Part shown: in pieces, positions 8,753 through 17,549 of the stretch
Layout of the letters: the number at the start of each line of letters is the position of its first letter
How positions within the stretch are numbered: the first letter of the stretch is position 1
Source: an uncultured bacterium
GTDB taxonomy: Bacteria > Bacillota > Clostridia > TANB77 > CAG-508
Reading direction: 5' to 3'
Length of the DNA: 64,000 bases
Assembly (NCBI GenBank): GCA_905215935.1
Contig: CAJMRY010000005.1
Span: 1 to 64,000, forward strand
Made by a program: the position numbers and the translations under genes
The notes under the pieces: generated by a model
Database searches by the model: none
Seen by the model: the letters and a program-made list of their open reading frames with translations, nothing else
Told to the model about the DNA's origin: nothing

Positions 8753-9472
8753 CTATTCAATATTACTTGCATAATTAAAATTAATTGTACCATCATATTT
8801 ACTAATTACTATATTATCTTGCTTCTGAATTTCCACAATAATTCCTGAATTATTTAACCTTGTTATTGTCTCTCCCAAATTTCCATATAATAATTCTGGT
8901 GAACCTATTGCTTTAATTTCAAATGGAGAACCAACTTTCCTGTCATTAATTCTTATCACATTTCCAGAACATACAATAGATGTTGAACTGGCAACCCTTT
9001 CATTGTTAATTGAAATAGCTTCTGCTCCAGATACTTTAAGGTTTCTTACTATTTCTCTCAAGTTTGCGTCATGCACTAGATATGACCTAATATCATCAGT
9101 TATGCCAATATTTTCATTAGTAATATTTTGATTGTCTTTTAAAGTAATTACCACTCCTGAGCCAGTCACGTCTGTAAGACCTAACGCTATATTATTATTT
9201 TTTAAATCTGATTCCTTTTGCATAAGTTCTGGACTATTTTGTATTGCGATTTGTCTAGTTTCTTCTAATTTTTTTTCTGCCTTTTCAAGTTCTAAATTAG
9301 CATTGTCATATTTTTCTTTCCATTTTAATAAATCATCTCTTAAATCTTCATTTGATAAAGTTTGTATTACTATAGAATTCGTACTTTTTATTGTTTTTAC
9401 TTGAATAACTATTGCAAGTACTAGAATAAAACATATCATTCCTGTTGTTAGTGCAAGCACCTTTTTATTCAT
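8753..9472 (-). CDS. DUF881 family protein, copy 1 (type B)
   Basis: 239 residues: N-terminal anchor (LTTGMICFILVLAIVIQ), coiled coil, DUF881 domain with GSGVVITLKD, AEAISINNERV and GSPFEIKAIGS. An insertion of about 15 residues after the first domain strand distinguishes it. First of the four tandem copies; ATG follows AGAGAGG. The 157 bases between it and ftsQ hold no further gene. Confidence 0.85.
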   Translation of the reverse strand: MNKKVLALTTGMICFILVLAIVIQVKTIKSTNSIVIQTLSNEDLRDDLLKWKEKYDNANLELEKAEKKLEETRQIAIQNSPELMQKESDLKNNNIALGLTDVTGSGVVITLKDNQNITNENIGITDDIRSYLVHDANLREIVRNLKVSGAEAISINNERVASSTSIVCSGNVIRINDRKVGSPFEIKAIGSPELLYGNLGETITRLNNSGIIVEIQKQDNIVISKYDGTINFNYASNIE

Positions 9473-9629
9473 TTAAATCCTCTCTTTCTTTATGCTGTTT
9501 TAGTAATCTTCAAACATGCATCAATGTTTCTAGCTATATTTTTAGTTCATCTTAACATTTTTTCATAATAAATATATTAAAATTTACTTTTCTAAACAAT
9601 TCTTTAATCACTTTTATATTCCTTATTGT

Positions 9630-10688
9630 TTAAACCCTCTCCCTAAAGAATGGTTCAACCCTTTCTGAATTTAAATTCATATTAACAAAAATTTCTCCTG
9701 GTAAGTCTTTTATTTCATTTAAAATAGTCTTTACCCAAAGTATTCGCTCCTCTAACATAGAACAGTTGCCTAAATGAGCTATTTTCTGATCTTTCTCCAT
9801 TATTATTTTGTAATCATATTCATCTTCAATATCTATTCCAGTTATTTTATCTAATATTTGTTCACTTTGCGAAAATTCGATTATTTTTAGTACAATACTT
9901 AATTTATCTAAATCTTCGTTACATAGTCTTTTTCCTGTCACAATATCCTTCTCTTCTGTTTTATATCCTTTTATTATTGGTAAATTTATGTTTTCATCAG
10001 ATATCTCTAATATATATCCTTGGCTATTTATATATACATATGCATTTCCAAATAACAACATTAATTTTGCTGTTCTTTCTTTCACTTCTATTTCAAAAAT
10101 ATCTGGCAATAGTCTTTTTACTTTTACATCTTCTATATATGCATTTTCCTTTATTTTATTTTTTATATCGTTTTTAGAATATTTAAATATATTATCATTT
10201 ACTTGTATAGAAGATAAACTAACAATTTGTTCATACGATATTTTATTATTATTTTTCACTTTTATATTCTTTATATTAAATATTGGAGACAACATTATAC
10301 AAACAATAATACCAATTATTATTACACCTAGGCTTATCCACTTTATAAGTTTTAAAATCAACTTTCTTCTTTTAATTTGTTTTTCAGAAAGTATTCTAGG
10401 CTTTTTTATTCTATTATTTGGGGCCTTTTTTTTTGCATTTACCTTTTTCTTTTTACTAACATTTTTTTTTGTCACAGTATTTCTTTTATCAGACATTTTC
10501 TCTTTATAAATTCTATTATCAATATTAGGAAGTCCTATTATAATTTCGTTGTCTAAATCGATAGGTTCTCTTTTCCTATTTTTTTCTGTTTGATTTATTG
10601 ATCTATGGGCAGACTTATTATCTGCCCTTTTATTTCTAATTTTATTTGTATTTTTATTTACCTTTTTCTTTTTATGTATAATATTCAA
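9630..10688 (-). CDS. ftsQ: cell division protein FtsQ/DivIB
   Basis: 352 residues. A very lysine/arginine-rich cytoplasmic tail of about 125 residues precedes one membrane segment (WISLGVIIIGIIVCIML), then a POTRA domain (FNIKNIKVKNNNKIS) and the FtsQ beta domain (LPDIFEIEVKER). It stabilises the FtsL-FtsB divisome complex. The start is TTG (10688), six bases after the murA stop, with AAGGTG as binding site. The unusually long basic tail is common in Clostridia. Confidence 0.85.
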   Translation of the reverse strand: MNIIHKKKKVNKNTNKIRNKRADNKSAHRSINQTEKNRKREPIDLDNEIIIGLPNIDNRIYKEKMSDKRNTVTKKNVSKKKKVNAKKKAPNNRIKKPRILSEKQIKRRKLILKLIKWISLGVIIIGIIVCIMLSPIFNIKNIKVKNNNKISYEQIVSLSSIQVNDNIFKYSKNDIKNKIKENAYIEDVKVKRLLPDIFEIEVKERTAKLMLLFGNAYVYINSQGYILEISDENINLPIIKGYKTEEKDIVTGKRLCNEDLDKLSIVLKIIEFSQSEQILDKITGIDIEDEYDYKIIMEKDQKIAHLGNCSMLEERILWVKTILNEIKDLPGEIFVNMNLNSERVEPFFRERV

Positions 10689-10693
10689 AATAT

Positions 10694-11950
10694 TTATTCA
10701 CCTTCTTCTAAAACTATAGAGGCACCTAACTTTATAAGTTTTTCATCTAATTTTTCGTAACCTCTTAAAATATATTCTATATGACTTATTTTACTTTCAC
10801 CTTTTGCTGTAAGCGCTGCTAAAACGAGTGCTGCTCCTCCTCTTAAATCTGGACTTTGAACACTTGCACAAGACAATTTTTTTACACCTTTAATTATAGA
10901 TGTCTTTCCTTCAATTGTTACTTTAGCTCCCATTCTTTTTAATTCTGTCATATATTTATACCTATTTTCAAAAATATTTTCTACAATTACAGATGTTCCT
11001 TTTGCTGTAGTAAGCATAGCTCCAAAAACCTGTTGTAAATCTGTAGGGAATCCTGGATAAGGCATTGTCTTTATCTCTATAGGTTTTAATCTCCTTGGTG
11101 CTTTTATTGTTATATTATTTTTTAAAATAGTTATATTAGAGCCCGCTTCTTGTAATTTATGAATAACAGGAACTAGATGCTCTGAACATACATTTAAAAG
11201 TTTAATATTTCCGCCTGTGGCCGCTGCCATACAAAGTAATGTTCCTGCTTCTATTCTATCTGGCATTATTCCATATGATATAGATTTTAATTTCTTAACA
11301 CCCGTTATTTTTATTTCATTGGTTCCTGCTCCTTCAACTTTAGCCCCCATTTTATTTAAACAATTTGCTAAATCTACAATCTCTGGTTCCATTGCCGCAT
11401 TTGTTATTGTTGTAATACCTTCTGCATATACTGATGCCAAAATAATATTTTCTGTTGCTCCAACACTTGGAAAATCCAAATTGATATCATTTCCTATTAT
11501 TCTATCACATGTGCAATGTATAAATCCAGATTCTTCCTCTATTTGTATTCCTAATTTTCTAAAGCTACTTAGATGTAAATCTATAGGTCTGGAACCAATA
11601 TCACAACCTCCTGGATATGAAAATGTTACTTCCTTAAATCTACCTAATATTGCTCCTGCAAGAATTACTGTTGATCTCATTTCTCTCATTAATTCTTCTG
11701 GAATTTCCTTTTCAGTCATATTTTTTGAATTAATTTCTATTTTACCACTATTTTTCTTAATCTTGCAACCTAAAAGACGCAAAATCTTTAAAGTTATTTG
11801 AGTATCTCTTATATTTGGAACATTATATAGTTTAGTTATATTATCATTTAATATACATGATGCAATAATTGGAAGTGATGCATTCTTAGAACCAGATATC
11901 TTTACCTCTCCTTCTAGTTTTTTTCCTCCTTCTATTATGTAAGACTTCAT
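10694..11950 (-). CDS. murA: UDP-N-acetylglucosamine 1-carboxyvinyltransferase
   Basis: First committed enzyme of peptidoglycan synthesis: adds enolpyruvate from PEP to UDP-GlcNAc. 418 residues, full length. The N-terminal GSKNASLPIIA contains the conserved Lys-Asn; the PEP-binding Cys is in SYPGGCDIGSRP; the C-terminal half has PGFPTDLQQ. It heads a murA-ftsQ-DUF881-sbp run. No in-phase CGG, although several out-of-phase ones are present. Confidence 0.95.
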   Translation of the reverse strand: MKSYIIEGGKKLEGEVKISGSKNASLPIIASCILNDNITKLYNVPNIRDTQITLKILRLLGCKIKKNSGKIEINSKNMTEKEIPEELMREMRSTVILAGAILGRFKEVTFSYPGGCDIGSRPIDLHLSSFRKLGIQIEEESGFIHCTCDRIIGNDINLDFPSVGATENIILASVYAEGITTITNAAMEPEIVDLANCLNKMGAKVEGAGTNEIKITGVKKLKSISYGIMPDRIEAGTLLCMAAATGGNIKLLNVCSEHLVPVIHKLQEAGSNITILKNNITIKAPRRLKPIEIKTMPYPGFPTDLQQVFGAMLTTAKGTSVIVENIFENRYKYMTELKRMGAKVTIEGKTSIIKGVKKLSCASVQSPDLRGGAALVLAALTAKGESKISHIEYILRGYEKLDEKLIKLGASIVLEEGE

Positions 11951-12018
11951 TTTATATTCACCCTTTCTATTTTAGAATACGATATATATTATGTTTCATT
12001 TACGTAAGTGGTGAATAT

Positions 12019-12078
12019 AATGAGAGATATGTTTATTTTGTTATCTATTATTTTTTACTTATTATATAAAAAGTTCTA
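12019..12078 (+). CDS. possible 19-residue hydrophobic peptide
   Basis: MRDMFILLSIIFYLLYKKF, a single membrane span with a basic end, preceded by a weak GTGGTGA. Its stop codon lies in the hairpin at 12071-12109. It could be a type I toxin-like or other small membrane peptide, or chance. No homology can be seen. Confidence 0.2.
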
Positions 12079-12109
12079 AAACTTAAATATTATTAAAATT
12101 TTAGAACTT
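12071..12109. repeat. inverted repeat / possible terminator
   Basis: AAGTTCTAAAA pairs with TTTTAGAACTT; the minus strand copy ends in a short T run. In the rest of the 400-base gap the minus strand around 12130-12273 has a coding-like stretch (QVRRERINEVYD, stop, KDTSDNITSDKN) that may be a decayed gene. Confidence 0.45.
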
Positions 12110-12351
12110 ATATAAAATATATTTGTGTTTTACATATTTAATTTGCTTATCTCTTTTGTATTTTTGTCAGATGTAATATTATCACTTGTATCCTTTTAAT
12201 CATATACTTCGTTAATTCTTTCTCTTCTCACTTGTAAAAAACATAACTTAATTAAATGGCTCTGATTTTTTATACGATATTAATTTGTATTAATCTTAAA
12301 TTTATTGAATACAATTAGATCTAGATTTAATGTCCATCCCCTTAAAATTAT

Positions 12352-13050
12352 CTATACTTTATTCCACACTCTATTTACATTTTCCGCTTCCTTCTTCTTC
12401 AATGCATCTAAGATATTGATATCTAACTTATTACATACACATGATAATACATAAAAAACATCAGCAATTTCACTTTCTATACTTCCATAATTGCTTAATT
12501 TATTAACATCTACTTTCATATCTGTATAATCTTTTCTTATAGCTTTTGCAAGTTCCCCTATCTCTTCTGTTAATAATAACATTGTATCTTGCAATGCCTG
12601 GTTTTGAAATCCTCGCAATTCATTTACTTGTTTTACATAGTTTTGTACATCACTTAAGGAATCCTTTTTACTTAACAATTTTAATAGTGATTTTTGTTTA
12701 TTTTTATTGTTAGATTCTTCTTCTAAATTTTCATTTTCATCAACATATTCTAAATAAATTTTATTTTTAAATCCGCCTTTAAGTTTTACCTTGTTGTCTC
12801 TTGCTTTATTAACTTCATCTATATTTATATTAAAAGTTTTAATTTGATACTCTATAATTTCGAGTAAATCTGCCATTTCTTCTACCGAATGACTTTCTAT
12901 AAACTCATTTGATTCTTCTTGCAGTTTCTTATCTAGTTCATTTTTGTATTCTTCATCGTTTAATATCTTATAACTACATTTTTTATTATCTTCCTTATTT
13001 ATCTCATTTGGAATATTGTCCCTAACCAATTTATAATAATTGTATCTCAT
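12352..13050 (-). CDS. fused nucleotide pyrophosphohydrolase (PRA-PH-like plus MazG-like)
   Basis: 232 residues with two all-alpha NTP pyrophosphatase modules. Residues 1-100 have YYKLVRDNIPNEI and EESNEFIESHSVEEMADLLEI; residues 125-232 have LLLTEEIGELAKAIRKD and ESEIADVFYVLSCVCNKLDI, with the EExxE...ExxD metal-binding pattern in both. Likely house-cleaning of non-canonical nucleotides. ATG follows TAGGAG. Confidence 0.8.
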   Translation of the reverse strand: MRYNYYKLVRDNIPNEINKEDNKKCSYKILNDEEYKNELDKKLQEESNEFIESHSVEEMADLLEIIEYQIKTFNINIDEVNKARDNKVKLKGGFKNKIYLEYVDENENLEEESNNKNKQKSLLKLLSKKDSLSDVQNYVKQVNELRGFQNQALQDTMLLLTEEIGELAKAIRKDYTDMKVDVNKLSNYGSIESEIADVFYVLSCVCNKLDINILDALKKKEAENVNRVWNKV

Positions 13051-13237
13051 ATTATTCTCTCCTAACTATATAACATTTTAATTATATTATCTTAAATAAT
13101 AGAACTTTTGTTCTCTTTTGTCAAGTAAAATTATGCATAATCTTAAATATTTTTCATATACTATCTGTACAATATATTTATATGTCTAACTATTTCTAAT
13201 AAATTTATATTCATACTTACAAATTGTAGGTAATTTT

Positions 13238-13459
13238 ATGTACCCAGAATATCCTTATTATGGATTTAAAAATGAAAATGAAAGAACACCTGTTACATCT
13301 CCTAAACAACATCAATCAGTTCAGTCAGGTATAAAATCTATAATGAATCCTTTGCCTATTTTTGAAAATCCAGATTATATAGCAAGTAATAAATTAAAAA
13401 GTAAAGTAATAATACTATCTGGAGGAAATAGTAGAATTGGAAGGGCAACAACTGAATAA
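13238..13459 (+). pseudogene. remnant of a short-chain dehydrogenase/reductase
   Basis: 73 residues: a proline-rich start, QSGIKSIMNPLPIFENPDY, then LKSKVIILSGGNSRIGRAT and a stop. This matches the N-terminus of YhdF/YhxD-type SDRs up to the Rossmann TGGxxGIG motif, where a Gly has become Arg. No continuation is found in any frame; a terminator follows within 40 bases. There is no CGG here, so the frameshift rule does not rescue it. Confidence 0.7.
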
Positions 13460-13488
13460 TTAAAAACACATTTATATAAAAAATTATG

Positions 13489-13531
13489 CCTTCAAATATT
13501 AGATTTTCATCTAATATTTGAAGGTATTTTT
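13489..13531. terminator. bidirectional terminator
   Basis: A 16-base perfect stem (CCTTCAAATATTAGAT with its complement) around TTTC, followed on the plus strand by TATTTTT. It serves the SDR remnant and, in reverse, the HD-GYP gene. Confidence 0.75.
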
Positions 13532-13543
13532 CACAATCAAACC

Positions 13544-14179
13544 TTATTTTTTCATATTTTCTAACTCACATATTTCTTCTTTCTCACCATTTTCATCTTT
13601 AATCTCATCTATTGCCACATCAATAAGTGCATTAAATATTTTACTATTAACCTTCCCTCTTTTTACTTCTTCATCAATTATTTTTATTGCATCTAACCTC
13701 TTTATTTCTGGTTTATATTGTCTTCTACTAGATATCGCATCATAAATATCTGCTACTTTTACTATTTTAGCTTCTAATGGAATAGCTTCTCCTTTTAACT
13801 TATCTGGATAACCTGTACCATCTTCATTTTCATGATGATATTTTACTGCATTTGCATATTTTTTTAAATCTTCGTGTGACATACAAAGTTCATATCCTTT
13901 TATAGTATGTTGTTTCATAATATCAAATTCTTTATTTGTTAATTTACCTGGCTTTTGCAATATTTCATGTGGAGTAAAAATTTTACCAATATCATGTAAA
14001 TATGCACAATTTATATAAAATCTAGTTTTATCCTCTTCTAATCCTAATTTTTTACATAATTTAAGAGTTATTTTAGGAACATTGTGTATATGTTTATTGG
14101 TATATATATCTAATCTTTCTAGCTTTTCTACCTGTTCTTTAATATTTTTTGCTAGCATTTTAAACATATTTTCATTCAT
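13544..14179 (-). CDS. HD-GYP domain phosphohydrolase
   Basis: 211 residues. The metal-dependent HD motif is in YLHDIGKIFTP and the GYP-type motif in HHENEDGTGYPDKLKG; KVADIYDAISSRR follows. Family members hydrolyse cyclic di-GMP or related nucleotides. No sensor domain or membrane segment is attached. It is the last gene of a minus-strand run with topB and a 91-residue protein. Confidence 0.85.
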   Translation of the reverse strand: MNENMFKMLAKNIKEQVEKLERLDIYTNKHIHNVPKITLKLCKKLGLEEDKTRFYINCAYLHDIGKIFTPHEILQKPGKLTNKEFDIMKQHTIKGYELCMSHEDLKKYANAVKYHHENEDGTGYPDKLKGEAIPLEAKIVKVADIYDAISSRRQYKPEIKRLDAIKIIDEEVKRGKVNSKIFNALIDVAIDEIKDENGEKEEICELENMKK

Positions 14180-14191
14180 ATTATTGCTCCC

Positions 14192-14467
14192 TTATCTCTC
14201 TTCTTTATATATAGTATTTTGATTTTGTTTTGAATATTCTATATATTCTGATAATAACTCTAAATATGAACGTTTTGCATTTCCTAATTTATAATACTCA
14301 TTTGAAGTATCCATCGCAGTTAGACTTGATAAATCTATGTAACTTGTTTCAACCATTGTTGCTACTCCATCAATTTTGCCTGAAATATAACAACCTGGAA
14401 TTGGAAGTCCAGATTCATATTTTTCTTTACTTTTCAATAAAGCCTCCCAATCATCTATCTTTTTCAT
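14192..14467 (-). CDS. hypothetical protein
   Basis: 91 residues, starting MKKIDDWEALLKSKEKYESG. No family recognised and no membrane segment. It starts after AGGAGG, ten bases downstream of topB and twelve upstream of the HD-GYP gene, so it belongs to the same transcript. Confidence 0.7.
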   Translation of the reverse strand: MKKIDDWEALLKSKEKYESGLPIPGCYISGKIDGVATMVETSYIDLSSLTAMDTSNEYYKLGNAKRSYLELLSEYIEYSKQNQNTIYKEER

Positions 14468-14477
14468 TTGTACCTCC

Positions 14478-16409
14478 TTACATTGGTATAACCAATTTAT
14501 TAATCTTACTTTTAATATAATTTTGCAACTTATCCATAAAAACTTCTGGTTTTATTTCCTTTTTAGCAACCATATCCAATCCTTTTTCCCAACTAGCTGT
14601 TAACTTAGGATTTAACATATCTGGCATAGATCTATATACAACATCAAATATAGTTTCACCTTTCTCTGTTGGTGTAATAATCTGTGTTTTTGTATTAATT
14701 TGTATATATTTTATTCTTTCCAACTTTTTTATAATCTCTGCTCTAGTGGCACTAGTTCCAATTCCAGCCCCTTTTATTTGTTCTCTTAGTTCTTCTTCTT
14801 CTATCAGCTTACCTGCATTTTCCATAGCTAAAATCATAGAACCAGAATTGTATCTACTAGGTGGTGTTGTTTCAGACTCTTTTGTTTCAAAATTTATTAC
14901 ATCAACATTTTGTCCTTTTTTAAGTTTTTTTAATAATTCTTTATCAATTCCATTATCTTTTTTGCTATCTTCTTTTTCCTCTTTTGAATCTTTTCCTTTT
15001 ACAATCTCTAAATATCCCAAATCCACACATACTTTACTACTTGCATAAAACTTCTCACCATCTATATCAATAGTTATAGAAACTTTCTCATATTGAGCAG
15101 GTGGATAAAAAATACATAAAAATCTTTTTACAATTAACTTATATATATCCTTATTCAATTTTGGCAACTTTTCATAATTTTCGAAACCTTGTCCTGTTGG
15201 TATAATTGCATAATGGTCTGTTATTTTACTATCATTTACATATTTAGTTTTAAGTAAATTAGTAGAATACTTTTCACTTACCATTTTATTAATAATTTGT
15301 TTAACTTCTTCATCGTTAAAATTTTTAGCAAGTCCATTTAAATTTTTAGAGATTTCTTTTGCAACTGCAGAAGATAAAACTCTTGCATCTGTTCTTGGAT
15401 ATGTAACTAATTTTTTTTCATATAAATCCTGAATAACTTCTAGTGTCTCATCTGGTTTTATTTTAAATTTTTTAGTACATTCATTTTGAACTTCTGCTAA
15501 ATTAAATAATAATGGTGCATTTTCCTTTTGTTTTGACTTTTTTAATTCTTCAATTATAGCTTTTTTGTCTTTTAAAGAAATTATAAATTGTTTAGCATCC
15601 TCTTCTTTTCTAAATCCTGACTCATTGTATAATTTGGTAGACTCAAATAATTTAGACTTTTCTTGAACTTTCCATTCCGCAGATAAATTATTTTCATCAT
15701 CACCAAATTTACCTATAATTTTATAATATGGAGTTTTAACAAAATTTCTTATCTCTCTTTCTCTTTGCACTACCATTCCAAGTACACAAGTCATAACACG
15801 TCCAACTGAAATTGATACTTTATCTTCATTAATTTGCTTTGCAACTCTTCTTCCATAAATAATAGATAATAACCTTGAAAAATTAATTCCTATTAAGTAA
15901 TCTTCTTTTGCTCTTAAATATGCAGAATCTGATAAACTATCATATTCTGATAGGTCCTTTGCTTCTTTAATACCTCTTATTATCTCATCTTCTGTTTGAG
16001 AATCAATCCAAACTCTTTTCATTTTAGCATTTGGATTTGGCTTTGCCATCATAAAAACTAATCTTTGAATATATTCTCCTTCACGCCCTGAGTCACCTGC
16101 ATTATATATGGTATCTACATCTTCTCTTTGCATTAATTCTTTTACTATATTAAACTGATTTTGTACATTAGGTATAATCTCATACTTCCACTCTTCTGGG
16201 ATAAACGGAAGTGTATCTAATCTCCAAAATTTCAAATTCTCATCATATTTTTCTGGATAACTCATAGTTACTAAATGACCTACACACCATGTAATTATCC
16301 AATCATTTGATTCTAAATATCCATTTTTTCTATTTGTATTTATTTTAAGTGCCTTAGCAAATTCCATTGCTACAGATGGCTTTTCTGTAATTAATAAACT
16401 TTTTGACAT
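14478..16409 (-). CDS. topB: DNA topoisomerase III
   Basis: Type IA topoisomerase, 643 residues. The Toprim domain has LLITEKPSVAMEFAKAL and AGDSGREGEYIQR; the active-site tyrosine is in KLVTYPRTDARVLSS; SVGRVMTCVLGMVVQRERE and GIGTSATRAEIIKKLE are typical. No C-terminal zinc fingers. It removes negative supercoils and decatenates DNA. ATG follows AAGGAAAG. Confidence 0.93.
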   Translation of the reverse strand: MSKSLLITEKPSVAMEFAKALKINTNRKNGYLESNDWIITWCVGHLVTMSYPEKYDENLKFWRLDTLPFIPEEWKYEIIPNVQNQFNIVKELMQREDVDTIYNAGDSGREGEYIQRLVFMMAKPNPNAKMKRVWIDSQTEDEIIRGIKEAKDLSEYDSLSDSAYLRAKEDYLIGINFSRLLSIIYGRRVAKQINEDKVSISVGRVMTCVLGMVVQREREIRNFVKTPYYKIIGKFGDDENNLSAEWKVQEKSKLFESTKLYNESGFRKEEDAKQFIISLKDKKAIIEELKKSKQKENAPLLFNLAEVQNECTKKFKIKPDETLEVIQDLYEKKLVTYPRTDARVLSSAVAKEISKNLNGLAKNFNDEEVKQIINKMVSEKYSTNLLKTKYVNDSKITDHYAIIPTGQGFENYEKLPKLNKDIYKLIVKRFLCIFYPPAQYEKVSITIDIDGEKFYASSKVCVDLGYLEIVKGKDSKEEKEDSKKDNGIDKELLKKLKKGQNVDVINFETKESETTPPSRYNSGSMILAMENAGKLIEEEELREQIKGAGIGTSATRAEIIKKLERIKYIQINTKTQIITPTEKGETIFDVVYRSMPDMLNPKLTASWEKGLDMVAKKEIKPEVFMDKLQNYIKSKINKLVIPM

Positions 16410-16427
16410 TTTTTACTTTCCTTTTGT

Positions 16428-17201
16428 TTAATTTTTTAAGCTTTCCTCTATATATTTATTTGCAATAATGTTAATTTCTTGTAAATATTTAATAGCTTGC
16501 TCATCTTGTAAATTTACTTTATTTTCAATTTTCTCTATATACTTGTTTTCTTTAACAATATTTAAACTATAGCTATAATAAAAATCAAAAATATATGCTA
16601 TATGAGCAACTAACATATCAGCATTTGTCTTTAGATTCTTATAATTAATCATATGATTTTCCTTGAATTCTCTATATATTTCATCAGTTATCTTTTCTTT
16701 GCTCATATCTGTACATCCATAAGAATTCTCTAATTTTTCTGTTAATAAAGTATAATATATATCTAATTTATCTGCATCTCTTATAATTTTTGCATGCATG
16801 AGTTCTCTATCTGTCATTCCTTCTTCTTTTATTCTTGGCTTATTATGATTTAATATTGCTTTTTTTATTATTTCATCATAACAATCATCTTGTATAAATT
16901 TTCTAATCAAGTTATCTTCAAATAAGATTTTTACTCCATACTCTCCATGATTTATACTATCCTTATCATAAAAAGTATTATAAATTCTTACTTGCTCAAA
17001 TCTACCTATATCGTGTAATAATCCTATTAGCTCTGCTAAATTAATATCTTCTGCTTCCAAATTTAGATTTTCTGCTATTTCTCTGCTCTTTTCTGTAACT
17101 CTTAAAATATGCCCTATTTTTAATGCTATTTTGCCATCTTCTGGATTATAATTTTTTACATATTCTTTAAATACATTTTTTGCTTCTTCGATATTTATCA
17201 T
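16428..17201 (-). CDS. HD domain-containing phosphohydrolase
   Basis: 257 residues. Motifs GHILRVTEKSREIA, IGLLHDIGRFEQVR, NHNKPRI and KIIRDADKLDIYYT define an HD superfamily metal phosphohydrolase. The substrate is not clear. It precedes topB by 18 bases; ATG follows GGAGTGATGAGAA. Confidence 0.8.
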   Translation of the reverse strand: MINIEEAKNVFKEYVKNYNPEDGKIALKIGHILRVTEKSREIAENLNLEAEDINLAELIGLLHDIGRFEQVRIYNTFYDKDSINHGEYGVKILFEDNLIRKFIQDDCYDEIIKKAILNHNKPRIKEEGMTDRELMHAKIIRDADKLDIYYTLLTEKLENSYGCTDMSKEKITDEIYREFKENHMINYKNLKTNADMLVAHIAYIFDFYYSYSLNIVKENKYIEKIENKVNLQDEQAIKYLQEINIIANKYIEESLKN

Positions 17202-17331
17202 TTCTCATCACTCCAAGGTCATTATATATGAATAGATTTTATAAATCAACAGTAAATGACATGAAAAAATTTAAATGTTGTAGGTTAGTAAATCATATGT
17301 CACACTTTATTACAGTTTATTAACGAAATGC

Positions 17332-17359
17332 TTGCTTTTTTTGTAAAATATGGTATAAT
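17332..17359 (+). promoter_or_regulatory. promoter for the first coiled-coil cassette
   Basis: -35 TTGCTT (17332-17337), 16-base spacer, perfect -10 TATAAT (17354-17359), 47 bases before the first ATG. Confidence 0.65.
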
Positions 17360-17406
17360 TAATTATGTTAATACTTAATATTTTTATATATTAGGAGGAT
17401 TCACTT

Positions 17407-17529
17407 ATGAATAAAAAAGAAGATAAAAATAAAACACAAGAGCAACTAAAGAAGAATATAGAAGCTTTAAAAGAAGGAGAAAAAGCTTTAGAAAGAGCTT
17501 TAAAACTTTTAGAAATATTAGATAAATAA
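17407..17529 (+). CDS. 40-residue helical protein
   Basis: Starts MNKKEDKNKTQEQLKKN and continues as one charged amphipathic helix (EALKEGEKALERALKLLEIL). A strong TAGGAGG lies before the ATG. It is 20 bases upstream of the 592-residue gene. The same arrangement, a short charged helical protein followed by a large coiled-coil protein, occurs at 36980-35598. Function unknown. Confidence 0.75.
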   Translation: MNKKEDKNKTQEQLKKNIEALKEGEKALERALKLLEILDK

Positions 17530-17549
17530 ATTATAAAGGGGGATTTTTT

